A DNA stretch of 64,000 nt from the NCBI GenBank assembly GCA_949358305.1, contig OX442319.1:12152001-12216000 (forward strand), written 5' to 3'. Position 1 is the stretch's first letter, and the number at the start of each line of letters is the position of its first letter. The notes below the pieces were generated by a model. That model worked only from the letters and a program-made list of their open reading frames with translations, had not been told where the DNA came from and ran no database searches. The translations under genes and the position numbers were made by a program. Source of the DNA: Strigamia acuminata. Its lineage: Eukaryota > Arthropoda > Chilopoda > Geophilomorpha > Linotaeniidae. Positions 41,040 through 53,400 of this stretch are shown in pieces.

Positions 41040-42196
41040 ATGGGTAATGGAACCCCAGCCATGGTAAGTTCGATAATCCCACGTTAAAAGCGATCAATAA
41101 ATGTGTGTTTTAGGTTGCCAACCGCAGGATTGAAGCGCTTATTCGTAGTCGTCAGACGGTATAATTCAAAATAGCGATTTTTCGTACCTTAATTAAGTGT
41201 TTAACTTGACTGCAGAATTGGGCAGACCCTCCTCATGCTCTTGAAGCAACTTTGACGAAAACGAGAGCACGACTTTCACAATGGAAACAAGCAAGCAGAC
41301 GTGGGTATGTGGGCTTTTCCTGCATGCGTGGGTTTGGTTTAGACTTTGACCGATATCGATATTATGCAGTATCGCCGATATTAAAATTAAAATGTCCGAC
41401 CCCCCCCCCCCCCAACTCCCCAAAATAAAAAAAAATTAAATTAAAATTGCGTTGAAAATTTATTTTATGTTTTAGAAACGTTTTTGAAGCCGTATATAAT
41501 ATTATATGTTGCTTAGAAACGTGGCAATATCGGCCATGCAAAAAAATATCGGATCCGATATCGGTGAATACCGAAATATCGATCAAAGTTTAGTTTGGAT
41601 GATAATTAACTTTTATTAGAAAAAGAACGGCCACTAAACAATCGGCTTATGAAGGATTTTCAAATCAGTTGCTTTCTGATTTGATGGGCGATTTACGGTA
41701 AAGAGTTTAATTTGTCAGTTTGGCAAGTGAAATTGGTATTTTTGTTTACGTTTTGTAGTTCCGCAGAATCGAGGAAACGCATCGTAGTGCTGAAGCGTGA
41801 CGTTAATAAATTAAGAGTCAGAAATTTTAATTTTTTTTTTAAATTTTTTTTTTAAATTTGTTTATTAATTGCCAGGATACTCGTTGTAAGTACTTGATTA
41901 GTCTGCAGGCGAATGCTGTTGATTCGATCCGCTTGGAAAAGCTTCTGCACTCAAGCCCCGCTGAGCAATTGAAGCCAAGTACCGGACTTTTTAAGTCCGA
42001 GGTGGGGAGGTTGTTTGTTTTTCGTGTTTGTAACGATCCTTTAATGTGCTTTTGGAATGCGGCCAGAAGCAACGGGTCGAGGAGATTCTTCATTATGATT
42101 TTTCCATGTTGTTTGGGAAGCAGAATTGGTGATGACCGACATCTCATAGACATAAAAAGTGATAATTACTCAACAAGTTTATTATTATCGATGTAA
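41040..42196 (+). CDS. Uncharacterised six-exon gene
   Basis: Reconstructed exons 41040-41063, 41114-41158, 41216-41304, 41620-41697, 41759-41801, 41876-42196; all borders are GT-AG and all phases agree, giving 199 residues. It begins MGNGTPAMVANRRIEALIRS and is basic and helix-rich in the first half (RARLSQWKQASRR). The last exon is less certain: it reads LHSSPAEQLKPSTGLF and ends in a cysteine-containing hydrophobic stretch, and another frame over 42050-42120 (LLECGQKQRVEEILHYDF, stop) also looks protein-like. The 3' end was copied to 47279-47419 by the NLR duplication. No family is recognised. Confidence 0.5.
41401..41413. repeat. Poly-C run in intron 3 of the uncharacterised gene
   Basis: An uninterrupted run of C at about 41400-41413, unusual in this AT-rich setting and a likely site of sequencing length error. 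Confidence 0.7.
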
Positions 42197-42622
42197 AAGT
42201 CGTAATTATGTGTATGATATATATATATATGTAAAAGAAAAAATATATAAAAAAAAATGTAAATTAATTAATTAATAACAATTATATAATGTTTGTCTGG
42301 GTTGTTCTCATTTTGAGAGTTTTGGGATTTGTTTTATTGAGGTTAATTGTGATCAGCGCCATCTGTTGTTGAAATTTAGCAACTAATTAATCCAATAAGA
42401 GCTTTACGGATCGGCCGACAAGCAGAACGGTTCGTACTACAACTTACAGTTCTTGCCAACACACCTAAAACATCTTAAAAATACAAAATCATTTAGAATT
42501 TTGAAATGCGATGAATTACGCGATGAATTGCACGTGATTACCTGTCCGCGCGATTATCTGTCCACGTGATTAGTCGCGCGATGAATAGTTGCCGCACCAA
42601 ATTAACTACAACTAACAGTTCT
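42197..42622. other. Spacer downstream of NLR gene 1
   Basis: AT-rich, with an AT microsatellite near 42215-42235 and GCGATGAATT-type short repeats near 42510-42580. No gene seen. Confidence 0.5.
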
Positions 42623-45600
42623 TTATTCTATTTTCGGTTTGTTTGTTACAGATAAAAACTCTTGCCTTAAATCTGATATTCCTAAAAATTGAGTGCGTTG
42701 AAAATAATAATGAAGATTATCGGCGTATTCAACCGATTCATCTTGTACAATTTTATCGGACAAGCTAGAATAAGTCATCTTAAACTTGGACAAATAATGT
42801 GTCATTCCCCAATAAATTTTATCAGACACCATAGAATAAGTTATGTTAAACCCTGAAACATGCTGCGCCATTCCACAATACAACGAATTATACGTGAATA
42901 AATTGACTCGGTTCCAATGGTCACATTCGAGTCCGTTCATCAATTCAACCACATCTGAATGCGAATCTCTTGAGCAAACAAAACTAATCGTTCTCAAACG
43001 AGAATTGCCTTTGTCCGCCCACAAATCATTCATACATTTGAACAGATTAGAACACACATTTTCAACCAGCAACTTTTCAATCGGAAGATTATGAATAAAA
43101 TTCGCCGTCACTTTTCCATCGACCAAATAATTAAACAAATGCAACGTCCGCAGATTTCTAAACACAAAATTCAAATCACTCATTTGACTAGACAAACAAA
43201 GAGGCTGTGTTTGTGAAATGCCAACACACACAGAAATACTTTCAACAGTGTTAAAACCAACCCACGTGGGATATTTCTCTATGAAATCATCAATATTTAA
43301 ATAAGTACAATCCAAATGCGAAGGCGCCATTGCAGTTATCGCTTCGATAGGCAAAACGTTTCCAAACATGTTGCAGGACTGTATTCCTTTAAATAAACAA
43401 TTTCTTGTGTTCAGGTAACCATATTTCTTCGCCCTATCGTTGGTAAGTTTATTAAGATCGACGTTAAATTCACTTAAACTGAGTCGAGTCAAATAAGTTG
43501 AATGAGTGAGAGCGCGGCACAAAGCACTCGTGTCCAACGTGTAGTTTCCGCCGAGCTTCAGATGCTCGACTTGGTTGTTTTTTAGCACATTCATGACGAG
43601 TTGTTTGTTGAATTCAGTGTCGACTTTGACGTGTAAATACCGAAATTTGATTTTATTGAATTTTCTGTCTTGCATTAGTTGTAGAAATTCCTCCGACTCC
43701 GAGGACGTCGACCAATCCACGGAGCAAGACGCGATGCAGGCCGAAGCGGCGAAACGTAAACATTCGCTCAAAGATCCGTTGAATGGAATCGGGAACGAAA
43801 CGATTTGTTGCAGTTTACACGGGATGTTCGAGTACACCGTAAATCCCTCGTGGAGTTCGAGTTTCAAGCAAGTGTGGATTTCATTTGTGACTAATTCTAA
43901 AGGCAACTTTTCATCAAATTCAATCGTTTGAATTTTACCGCATTCGCTTCCCCGTTTGATTAATTCTTTAGTCAAACTTAAATCGTACGTCAAGACAGTT
44001 GGAAGGTAATTCGTTGTGATGATCTTTGAATAATATCCACGAGATGCATATTTGAATTTCAAATGAGAAGGAATAAAGTGCTGCACGTGCGTGCTTTTAG
44101 CGATGCTCAGCGGCGAACATTCCGCAAGGAGTTTCAGCGTCAAATCAAAATCAAAAGAAAACCACGGACTAAATGTGTTAATTTGGCGCAACAAATTATC
44201 TAAATCGTCCTCCATTAGTGTGGCGAGAAAAGGCATTATTAAGGACGTGCCACGAGTCTGAATGAAATCATCCGTGAATATTTCTAAAAGGTTCTTTGCG
44301 GATTGAAATTCGCGGGATTTGATGGCCGTGCTCAGAGCAAATGCGGCGAAAAATTCTAGAATCGACAAGTGTAGCGCTTCGTAATGGTTCGTTGGGTTCG
44401 TGAAATACGTCACTTCCTTGTGGTTCATCAAAAATCCGAACTCGTAAATTTCGTTCGTTAATTTATCACTTTCGAACTTGAGTTCTTTTTTCACCAACTT
44501 TTGCGCTGCCAACATTCCAAACTCAGTCATCGCTTTCTGAATATTTCTGTCTGCGTTTTTAAAGGAAAAGAGGTCGTAATCGGGATGAATATCGAGTCCT
44601 CGTTTCACGCAAGTGTGCTTCAACACAGAATTGAATAGCTTTTTGTAAAACACTGTTCTGGTCACAAATTGTCCGATCGTTTTGTCGTTTTCTATTATCA
44701 CCGGCACCAGCATCAAAAACAAGGGCGAATCGAACAATTCCAGATGCATTTTTGAATTTTTGACGATTTTATCGAGAACTTCTTTCGGGATGAATTTAAG
44801 TAGAAATTTCTTCTTTGTTTTTTCGCTTTTAACACCCAACGTGAGTATTCGTTTGTCGTAGAAACCACTTTGGCGTGGAATTCCGAACAAATGAGGAGAA
44901 TCTTGCTTTCGTAAGTCGCACAAACCCGTCCTACTAAACACAACAGACGTCGCTTTACGGTAGATTTTCTTATCCAATAATTGAATAATTTCGAGTCGGT
45001 GTTCCGGCAACATCTCGTCCAGTCCATCGAGAATGAATATTGTTTCCTGTTCGTGTTTCTTGACAATTTGAATGATTTCGTCGTCGTCGGTAAAACCACA
45101 GTGGTTTGCGATCTGGACAATCACTTGTTGGATGCTTCGTTGACGGAGTTCTCGTAACGGAATAAAAAAAGCAAATTTGAAGTTGATGTATTCCTTGTTC
45201 GTGGCCCAGTCGTGGGCGAGTTTTGTCGCTAATGTGGTCTTGCCAAAACCCGGTTGACCTTCCACCAGGATCCTGATTGGGGGTTTGTTGTTCACCGGCT
45301 TAAAGACATCTTCGAGTTTTAATTTTGAAGGTTTGTTTGACTCGATGAGGCGGAGTTTGAAAAAATGTTCTACTATTGATAAATCGTGTCCTCCTTTGAT
45401 CCACGCAACTTTTGGTAAGGTTAGAGTACTGTAAAGTTCTTGAAGTTCTGCTTTGAAGTCATTGCACAGTTTTCTGCCATCATTGTCGATGTTTTCGGAG
45501 CAACAACTGATTTTCTGTCTATTCTTGCTCGCCGGTACTAGAAAAAATAAGAGAATAGGTATAATTATAAAACCGCTTTAAATAAGAAAAGTACAAATTA

Positions 45601-46448
45601 ACAATTGTGGTGTATTTGCACCACTAGGAATTGTGCAGGTTGAGCAGTTAGGAAGTAAATTGTATTGGCAACAATACAATGTATAAAGCATCATGCAGCT
45701 TCCATATTTTCCCCTAGCAACGGTTGGCCAGGTAATGGTGAAAAAAGAATGAGGTTTTAGGCATAGATCTTGGTCTTGTAATTTTGTATTTGGAAGCAAA
45801 GATATGAAAACAATGTTATAATGTTATTTTGTAATGGTTTTTCTCATAGAGGGGGCAACAACTGTTACAATCACATGGTCACATCACCTGACTTCATTTT
45901 TCCAAAGGTCTATCAAAGAGCCCAAATGTTTCAGTTTTCTGAAGGGTAAATTTATAGAAATTTAGGCCCATTTCCCATAATTTGGACATCTAAATTTTTT
46001 AACTCATTTCTAACGACATGCCAGTAAGAATGAGATTTACCGGCAGTCTGGGCAAATTTGAGTTATATCAGCATGTGGCTTAAAGTGGGGTAATACATTA
46101 GCAACATGTCTGTCATTTAGACTGGTTGAAATTAGATACAGCAGACTAAATGGTTTTATTTTTAATTTCCAAAATAATGAGACTGACCTTTTGCGTTCGA
46201 TGAAATGTGGATAATCGGTTTGTACACATGTGTTTGAAAATGGGACGATACATTCTTTGCACCTTCAACAGTTTGAGATACATTTCCACTGCCAATAAAT
46301 TGATTGTTTGAAGTTCCTATAAAAATATTCAAATATCCAAATTGATTTAGACTTCTAAATGTAGAACGTCTAAATTTAAGCACTAACCTAATAAATCTTG
46401 TGTAGAAGCGGATGGATTGTTTACTTGTTGAATATCTTTTGCCGCCAT
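42623..46448 (-). CDS. NACHT-LRR (NLR) receptor, copy 1
   Basis: Three exons on the minus strand, 46388-46448, 46188-46316 and 42623-45537, splice in phase to 1034 residues. Residues 1-63 (exons 1-2) form an Asn/Ser/Gly-rich head containing QFIGSGNVSQTV. About 75-145 resembles the FISNA-like lead of metazoan NLRs (LYSTL..., FFKLRL, LEDVFKP). The NACHT ATPase follows with Walker A GQPGFGKT (157-164), Walker B ILDGLDE (about 232-238) and FSRTG. A helical region leads to irregular leucine-rich repeats (VEHLKLGGNYTLDT, FRNLRTLHLFNYL) to the C-terminus. Such proteins are cytosolic immune sensors that oligomerise when triggered. In exon 3 the codon matching the internal Met of copy 2 is ATC, which is harmless if translation starts in exon 1. 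Confidence 0.88.
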
Positions 46449-47278
46449 GTTTTTGTCGTCAATAGGTTAATTATAATTACTATTCCTATTTGAGTTTTTA
46501 TCTGAATGTCTGAAATTAATCAAAAATATCAAATAAAAACGTGAAAAAAATAAAATGCATTTTCAAGTGAAAAAAAATTAATTTTCCAGTGTGGAAAAAT
46601 TAATTTTCTAGTTTAAAAAAAATTTATTTTCAAGTGAAAAAACGAAAAAAATTTATTTTCAAGTGAAAAAAAGAAAATAATTATTTTTTATCCAAATGGC
46701 CCCAGCCCTTCTCTATCTTTCCACAACAACTTTTTATCAGACCCAGGCTACACACCAGTATGGCAGTTTTAAAGCTTTTTAATGAGTTGTGATGTATTGA
46801 TAACAATTATTACACGTTTAACTTACTAATTCTGATGACATTGGATTTTCAGCCCAAGCTCAAGCCAAACCCACGCAGCTGACTCGTGACTCGTGGTTCT
46901 CTTTTAACAAATGGTTGTTGACCTTCATTTCACTTCCTGTGTTATTTCATATACCAGTCGTTCAGATTGCGCTCGTCAGATGGCAGAACTATGTAGCGAT
47001 AAAACAAATCCTAAAACTCAAAATTTGATTAACCCAAACAAACGTTATATATTTTATTATTAATAAATTAATTTACAATTTACAAATTGTATGATCATGA
47101 AAACTGGAGAGTGTAAATCAATAAAATTCGTAATTTGAAGTTAGCAACAAAAAAGAATTAATATTTATTCACAAGAAGAGAAAAATAAATTTATTCAATG
47201 CTACATTCACATCTAATTTATATAAAAGACTAAACATTGCATTCTTATTCCCTTGCCTACAACGTTATCTCATTCCCA
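46449..47278. other. Upstream region of NLR gene 1
   Basis: Contains AATTAATTTTC/AAGTG A-rich repeats (46545-46685) and a conserved block (GGCCCCAGCCCTTCTCTATC) at about 46697, also present twice upstream of NLR gene 2 (60517 and 60840). Promoter elements are not resolved. Confidence 0.5.
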
Positions 47279-47419
47279 GCTTTTGGAATGCGGCCACAAG
47301 CAACGGGTTGAGGAGATTCTTCATTATGATTTTTCCATGTTGTTTCGGAGGCAGAATTGGTGATTACCCGACATCTCACAGACATAAAACTGATAATTAG
47401 TCAACAAGTTTATTAATAT

Positions 47420-47992
47420 TGTCACGTGTACGAACCGTGCCAATTGATGCGCGATTCGTAGCACGTAATTCGAATCATTATTAGGTTAAATGTTGCTAAA
47501 TTTCGGCCACAGATGGCGCTGACGGTTGGACTCCGTCATCGCCATGTGATGGACCGATCAATTCAATTATGGGGTTTATGGCAGATTTGCTATAAATAAG
47601 GAGCCCGCACTAAGACAGCTCTCTAATCACTTTTGCTTTTCAGGAACTAGAGAGTCTGATGTCGCCTCAATAAAGAGCGCGGCTGATGACTATAAAACCA
47701 ATTTGATTGCATTACATTTAGATTATCACACAGTTGTTTTATAACCCAATTAATAAAGGTTGTACATTTGATAAATGTAAAATGATAGTTTATCCAAATA
47801 ACATTCTGACCTGTTTGAGAATAAATGTAACTGAATTTAAAAGGGATCGAACAAACTCTGTTTGTCCGGTCAAATAAATCTGAATTGAATTTAAAGCATA
47901 AATGAATCTCATTCCTTCCTTTTCACACTCATTAAAACCCCAATTAAACACAGTTGCGTGGAAACCTGATCAGGCCCGGAATCCACGTAACA
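47420..47992 (+). repeat. 5' long terminal repeat
   Basis: 573 bp from TGT to ACA. Contains a TATA-like GCTATAAATAAGGAGC near 47590 and AATAAA signals downstream. It is followed by AATGGTGGAGGTGCGG, where the primer-binding site should lie (TGG start), though the primer tRNA was not identified. The matching 3' LTR is not found apart from its last ~21 bp. Confidence 0.75.
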
Positions 47993-49235
47993 AATGGTGG
48001 AGGTGCGGTTCTTTCGCCGAGACCAAAATTAGAATAAAAACCCCGAAAATTAGAGTTAAATCATCAAAAATCGTAAAATTTAGAGCAAAATGAGTGAAAT
48101 TAGAATTAAAATAACATAAAATTGGCAAATTTAGCTTAAAAATAGCCTTGAAAATCATATAAAATTTAGAGAAATCCCAAACTAATTTAAATATGAGTGA
48201 TTCATTTGTGAAACTGATAGGAAAGTGAGAATGAGTCATTGCTAGTGAATAAATAGGTCAATTAGATTGAAAATTGGCAAAGTCTAAAAAATAAAATAGA
48301 ATAGAATAGAAGTTTTGAGTGTTTAAATTGGATAAATTTGCATTTGAGTGTTATTTACTGTGATATTTGACTTTGAATTGAATTGATATAGTATTATTGA
48401 TTGAATTTTGATAAAATTTGATGAAATTGTATGTTAATAAGGAATTTAATTGTGATGTTGAGATAAAATTGGATAATAATAGAGAATATATTGTTTATAG
48501 TTATTAATGAATTTGTTTTTTTTCCAGAGCATTTTTGTAAAGTGTTATTAATAAGAAATTTTTCCTTGAATAGTTTTGATGAAATTTAGTAATTATGACC
48601 GTGAAAATGAATCGTTTTTTTTTTGGATATTTTTGTAATTATGACCGTGAAAATTGAATTGTTTAATTATTGAATTGTTCTAGTGTTTTGAAACATTTCT
48701 GTAAAAATTGAAGTGTTTAATTATTGAATTATTTTTCAGAAAGTGAAAAGAGTTTTGTGTGCTAAAAAGTTATAGTGTTATTTATAACTGGAAAAGTGAA
48801 TTAAAAGTGCTTCGAGTCAAAGGATTGTGTCTTCTCTACAATTAATAAATCATTGCGGACTCTAGACGTTACGCGTTTTCAAAATACGTAACGGATTACC
48901 TGCTCTCAGGTAGTAAGAAAGAAGAAGAGTTGGAAGAAGAGACAGCATTGAGTGACAAGGTGACTGAGCGAAATAGGGGGCCAAAACCCAAAGAGGGACT
49001 TAAAACTCAAAAAAGGGAAGGTGAAACCCCGCAACAGCACCGAATACGAGTTGTTAGTGCTGATCTTCAAGCTGAATTGTTCCCACACGAGGTGGAGCAA
49101 TTAGGAGAATTATTGATACGAGAACAGGGTGATCAGGACGACGCAGACGAGAAGGACGTTTTCCAAGACGTTGAGGAGCAACCAAATTTAGAACTTTCAT
49201 ATTTGTGTATAAATAAAGAACAATCACCAATTAAA
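47993..49235 (+). other. Retrotransposon leader region
   Basis: AT-rich leader between LTR and the first good ATG of gag. The gag frame is open without an ATG from 48849, so part of it may be translated from a non-ATG or spliced start. Confidence 0.5.
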
Positions 49236-50351
49236 ATGGCAAATGCTTCACCAGAACTTGTAGCAATACAGACGGTATTACAAAATTTAGTGGTTAATAG
49301 AAGAAATCCAGTTGACTTTGATCCGGCGACAGGAAATATTGACACATGGCTGATCGGATATGAAGATACAATAGCCGATGACACCGAGAGAATTAAACAT
49401 CTATCAATTGTGCTGAAATCCTCCGCATCATCGTGGTATCTAGACCAACTTCCACAACATCCGACTAGAACATGGATTCAATGGAAAGATGCGTTGAAGG
49501 CAAAATTCAGACGACAAATAACAACAATTTTGTCGAAATTACAGGCAATGCAGCACAAAGATGGGACAGCTTTGGAACATATGCAGAAAATATTAAAAGA
49601 ATGTTCTTTTGCGAGACCAGCATTTACTGAAGAACAAAAGATATTTCATGTGTTTCAAGGACTTAAAAAGGTGACTAGAGATAAATTGGTAGTCAATTTT
49701 CCAAAGACATTGGATCAATTAACATCTCAACTTGGATTATTGGAAGCTCATGCATTCAGTGAGGACCCTGCAGAAGTTTTACTAACCCTACTGCAAAAAG
49801 CTGTTGATACAACAGGCGAGGTGAAACCAAGCTTGTTAGTTGAACCGAGCGACGTCAATAAAACCAAAGACGAGTTGTTAGCAGAGGTCAAAGTGCTAAG
49901 ACAACAGCAGCAGTTTGGGGAAGCTCAATATGCAGAGGTTACTCCAGTCTTCTATCAAAATCAATGGTATACACCACATCCAAACCAGGCCCAGTTCTAC
50001 AATAGAGGTAACTTTAGAGGACGATCTGGACAACAACGTGGATGGTGGAATGGCAATAATAGGAACCAAGGAAGAGGATGGAGTGACAATAGAGGTCAAA
50101 ACAGAGGTAATTGGAATAATCAGTGGAATGATTCAGGTCAAGGATTCCAACAGCAAAATCCACAACAGCAGTGGAATCCACCACAACAGCAATGGAATCC
50201 ACCACAAGGACAAAGACCACAGGGGAATCCGAATAACCAAGGCCATCCACAAAATCCGAATTATAAAGGTAAAAATTTTATTGAAAATTACCGAGGCCGA
50301 GGAAATCGAGGAGCCCCACGTGGTGGACCACCTAATGCATTGGGAAACTAG
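49236..50351 (+). CDS. gag: Retrotransposon Gag
   Basis: From ATG 49236 the product is 371 residues; the frame is open further upstream to 48849 without ATG. The N-terminal 250 residues look like a Gag capsid region (ATGNIDTWLIGYED, WYLDQLPQHPTRTW, HVFQGLKKVTRDKL). The nucleocapsid end has no CCHC zinc knuckle but a Gly/Arg/Asn/Gln-rich tail (NRNQGRGW, QQQWNPPQ), which probably binds RNA. It forms the cytoplasmic virus-like particle. The stop codon TAG directly follows GGGAAAC, a slippery heptamer read in the correct phase. Confidence 0.85.
   Translation: MANASPELVAIQTVLQNLVVNRRNPVDFDPATGNIDTWLIGYEDTIADDTERIKHLSIVLKSSASSWYLDQLPQHPTRTWIQWKDALKAKFRRQITTILSKLQAMQHKDGTALEHMQKILKECSFARPAFTEEQKIFHVFQGLKKVTRDKLVVNFPKTLDQLTSQLGLLEAHAFSEDPAEVLLTLLQKAVDTTGEVKPSLLVEPSDVNKTKDELLAEVKVLRQQQQFGEAQYAEVTPVFYQNQWYTPHPNQAQFYNRGNFRGRSGQQRGWWNGNNRNQGRGWSDNRGQNRGNWNNQWNDSGQGFQQQNPQQQWNPPQQQWNPPQGQRPQGNPNNQGHPQNPNYKGKNFIENYRGRGNRGAPRGGPPNALGN
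50342..50348 (+). promoter_or_regulatory. Predicted -1 ribosomal frameshift site between gag and pol
   Basis: GGGAAAC fits the X XXY YYZ rule in the gag frame (G GGA AAC, then TAG). The -1 frame is open from here through to the pol ATG region at 50423 and on, so slippage would make a Gag-Pol fusion. No downstream hairpin or pseudoknot was worked out. Confidence 0.75.
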
Positions 50352-50422
50352 AATGGCCACAAAGACGAAATAACAAAAAGAAAAGAAGAAAAAGGAAATT
50401 AGAAATTATCGAGTTACACGCT

Positions 50423-53400
50423 ATGGATGAACTTTTGCAGATTCCAGTAGTATTAAATGGTATGGAAATTACTGGTGTCTTGGATTCTGGAGGTTTTCGT
50501 AATATCATCAGTGAAGATTTGGTGAGAACTCTGCAGCTCAAATATCAACCCTGCCCAGGTGTTCGATTGAGAGTTGTGGATGGCTCATTGATAATCCCAG
50601 AAGGAAAAACCAGGATTACCATTGATGTTGGACAACAACAACATACCATCGAAGTGTTGATTGTCAATGGATTTGGACGACATTTACTGCTAGGAGATAA
50701 TTTCTTAAGATCTGCAAAGTGTAAACTCGACTATGACCAACAGAAGATCTTTGTAGGCCCAAAAGATGAACAACAAGAAGTTTTCCCAATGTCAAAGAAT
50801 TATACTGATGTAAATTACATAGCCCGAGTTTTAAAACCAATAACAATTCCAGCATTACATGAATGTGTAGTTCCAATAAAAATTGCAAAGAAAGTAGATG
50901 ATGAACTATTCATAGAACCACTCAGTGGAGTAATTGATCGTTTTGGAGTGATTTGTTGCAAAACATTGACTAAATTCAGAAAAGGTGAAGGAGTTCTGCG
51001 AGTTGCGAATCCAACTAAAAAGACAATCTATTTAGGAAAAAACTCAGCAATAGCAAAAGCTTTTTATGTAATTGAGTCTGGCGTGCTTGATGAAAATAGA
51101 GTTGATCAATTTGACTTTAGCACGGCCATGGCAAATGATAATATGACGCCATCACAACAAGAACTGATGCGACAACTGCTAGAGAAAAATTCTGATAGAT
51201 TTGCGAAAACTGACAATGATTTAGGCAGAGCTCACGCGATTAAACATCGAATTGATACTGGAGATTCTCCTCCAATCCATTTACAACCTTATAGAAGATC
51301 AATTAAGGAGAAAGAAATCGAGGATGCAGAAACAAAGAAGTTACTTGACCAGGGAGTCATTAGAGAATCCGAGAGCCCATGGAGTGCACCAGTACTACTC
51401 ATCAAGAAGAGAGATGGCAAATGGAGATTTTGTGTAGATTGGAGACGGTTAAACGCGGTAACAAAGAAAATGGTTTATCCCTTACCACGTATTGATGACA
51501 CCCTAGATCAATTAGCGGGTGCGAAGTATTTTTCAATGATGGATCTCATCCAGGGATATCACCAAGTCGAAATAGACGAACAAGATCGTGAAAAGACAGC
51601 GTTTACCACGTCTAGCGGACATTATGAGTTTAATGTCCTTGGAATGGGATTATGTAACAGCCCAGCCGCCTTTCAAAAATTGATGAACAAAGTGCTTGGT
51701 AACCTCCTGGGAAAAGTATGCATTGCATATCTTGACGATTTGATAGTGTTTTCAAAGACTTTCGATCAGCACCTCGTTGATTTGGAGGCAGTTTTCCAAA
51801 AGCTTAGAACAGCGAATCTCAAAGTTAAGCTGAGTAAATGTACGTTTGCGACACACACCATACGATATCTCGGACATGTGGTTGATGCTGAAGGTATTTC
51901 ACCGGATCCCAGGAATTTGGATTCTGTGGCGAAGTTTCCGATTCCTGTGAACGTTAAACAACTACGTGGTTTTCTAGGATTATGCTCGTATTACCGGAAA
52001 TTTATTAAAGGTTTTGCGGACATTTCCAAACCTCTGGTGAATTTAACCAAAAAGGATGAAAAGTTTGATTGGGGACCTCCCCATGAGAAAGCATTCCACA
52101 CGCTTCGAACAGCATTAATAACAGTGCCGGTGTTAGCACATCCAGATTTTACTCAGCCCTTCATGATTTCATGCGATGCAAGTGCCTATGGATTAGGAGC
52201 TATTTTGAAGCAAAAAGTCAACAATCAAGAGCGTGTCATTGCTTATGCAAGTCGTATGATGAGCACAGCAGAAATGAATTACACTGCAACTGAAAGGGAA
52301 ATGTTAGCAATCATTTTTGCTATTGAAAAGTTTAGACCGTACTTATATGGACAGAAATTCCAAATTATTACCGACCATTCTGCCCTCCAATGGCTGAAAG
52401 GAGTCCGAAATCCAAATGGACGTCTAGCCAGGTGGGCGCTGCAACTAGCTGAGTATGATTTTGAAATATTTCATAAAAGCGGCAAGAAACACACAGATGC
52501 CGATGCTTTAAGTAGGATCCAGGAAGAATTAAGTGAAGAAGAAATAGAAAAATTACCTTCGCTTTTCTTGGAAAACTTGGACCTCCCTGTTGAACAGAGG
52601 AAGGATCCCAAACTTCTGGACCTCATAACAGCGCTAGAAAACCAAGAGCAACTTCCAAGAAGAAGAAGACGACCACTAAAGCAGTTCGTTCTTCAAAACA
52701 AAACGTTGTTCAGGAAGAAAAAACTTAACAGTTCCCTGAACATGGAAGATTTACTACTAGTAGTTCCAAAACAACTTCAAAAAGATGTATTGCATGAAAT
52801 GCACGATGGATTACTAGGAGCTCATTTGGGATTGGCAAAAACGTGGAAACGGGTAAGAACACGATTCTTCTGGACAAGAATCTACAAAGATGTCAGAAAT
52901 TACGTCTTGTCCTGCCAACATTGCGCAAAAGCAAAAACAATGACAACGCCAGCTAAAGGATTAATGCAGCCATGGTCAACAGTCTCAAAACCCTTTGAGC
53001 GAATTGGAATAGACACACTTGGACCATTTCCATTGTCACGACTTGGAAATAAACATGTTTTTGTTGTAACTGATTACCTTTCTAGAAATGCAATAGCTAG
53101 ACCAGCAGCAGCAGCTACAGCGTTAGAAGCAGCAAAAACATTGCTTTATGAAGTTATTCTGAAAGAAGGCAGTCCAAGAGAAATCCTAAGCGACCGGGGA
53201 ACCGAATACAGGAATAAAATGGTTGAGGAAGTCTCAAATATGTTTAAAAGTTTGCATAAAACTACGTCAGGATACCATCCAAGAACAAATGGATTAACTG
53301 AGAGATTTAATGCGACATTCGCAAAAATGTTGCAAAGTTATGTTAATGAAGAACACACTGACTGGGACGAATTTCTTCCATTTCTCCTGTTTTCGTATAA

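Larger units (their letters stand above)
42048..47284. repeat. NLR tandem duplication, unit 1
   Basis: The unit runs from GCTTTTGGAATGCGG at 42048 to the junction at 47279-47284, where unit 2 begins with the same word. Content: 3' end of the uncharacterised gene, NLR gene 1 and its upstream region. Confidence 0.88.

Noticed and set aside
44713-45120. Alternative minus-strand frame within the NLR exon
   Set aside because: Overlaps the NACHT coding frame out of phase; the same shadow occurs in copy 2 at 57148-57555 because the DNA is duplicated.
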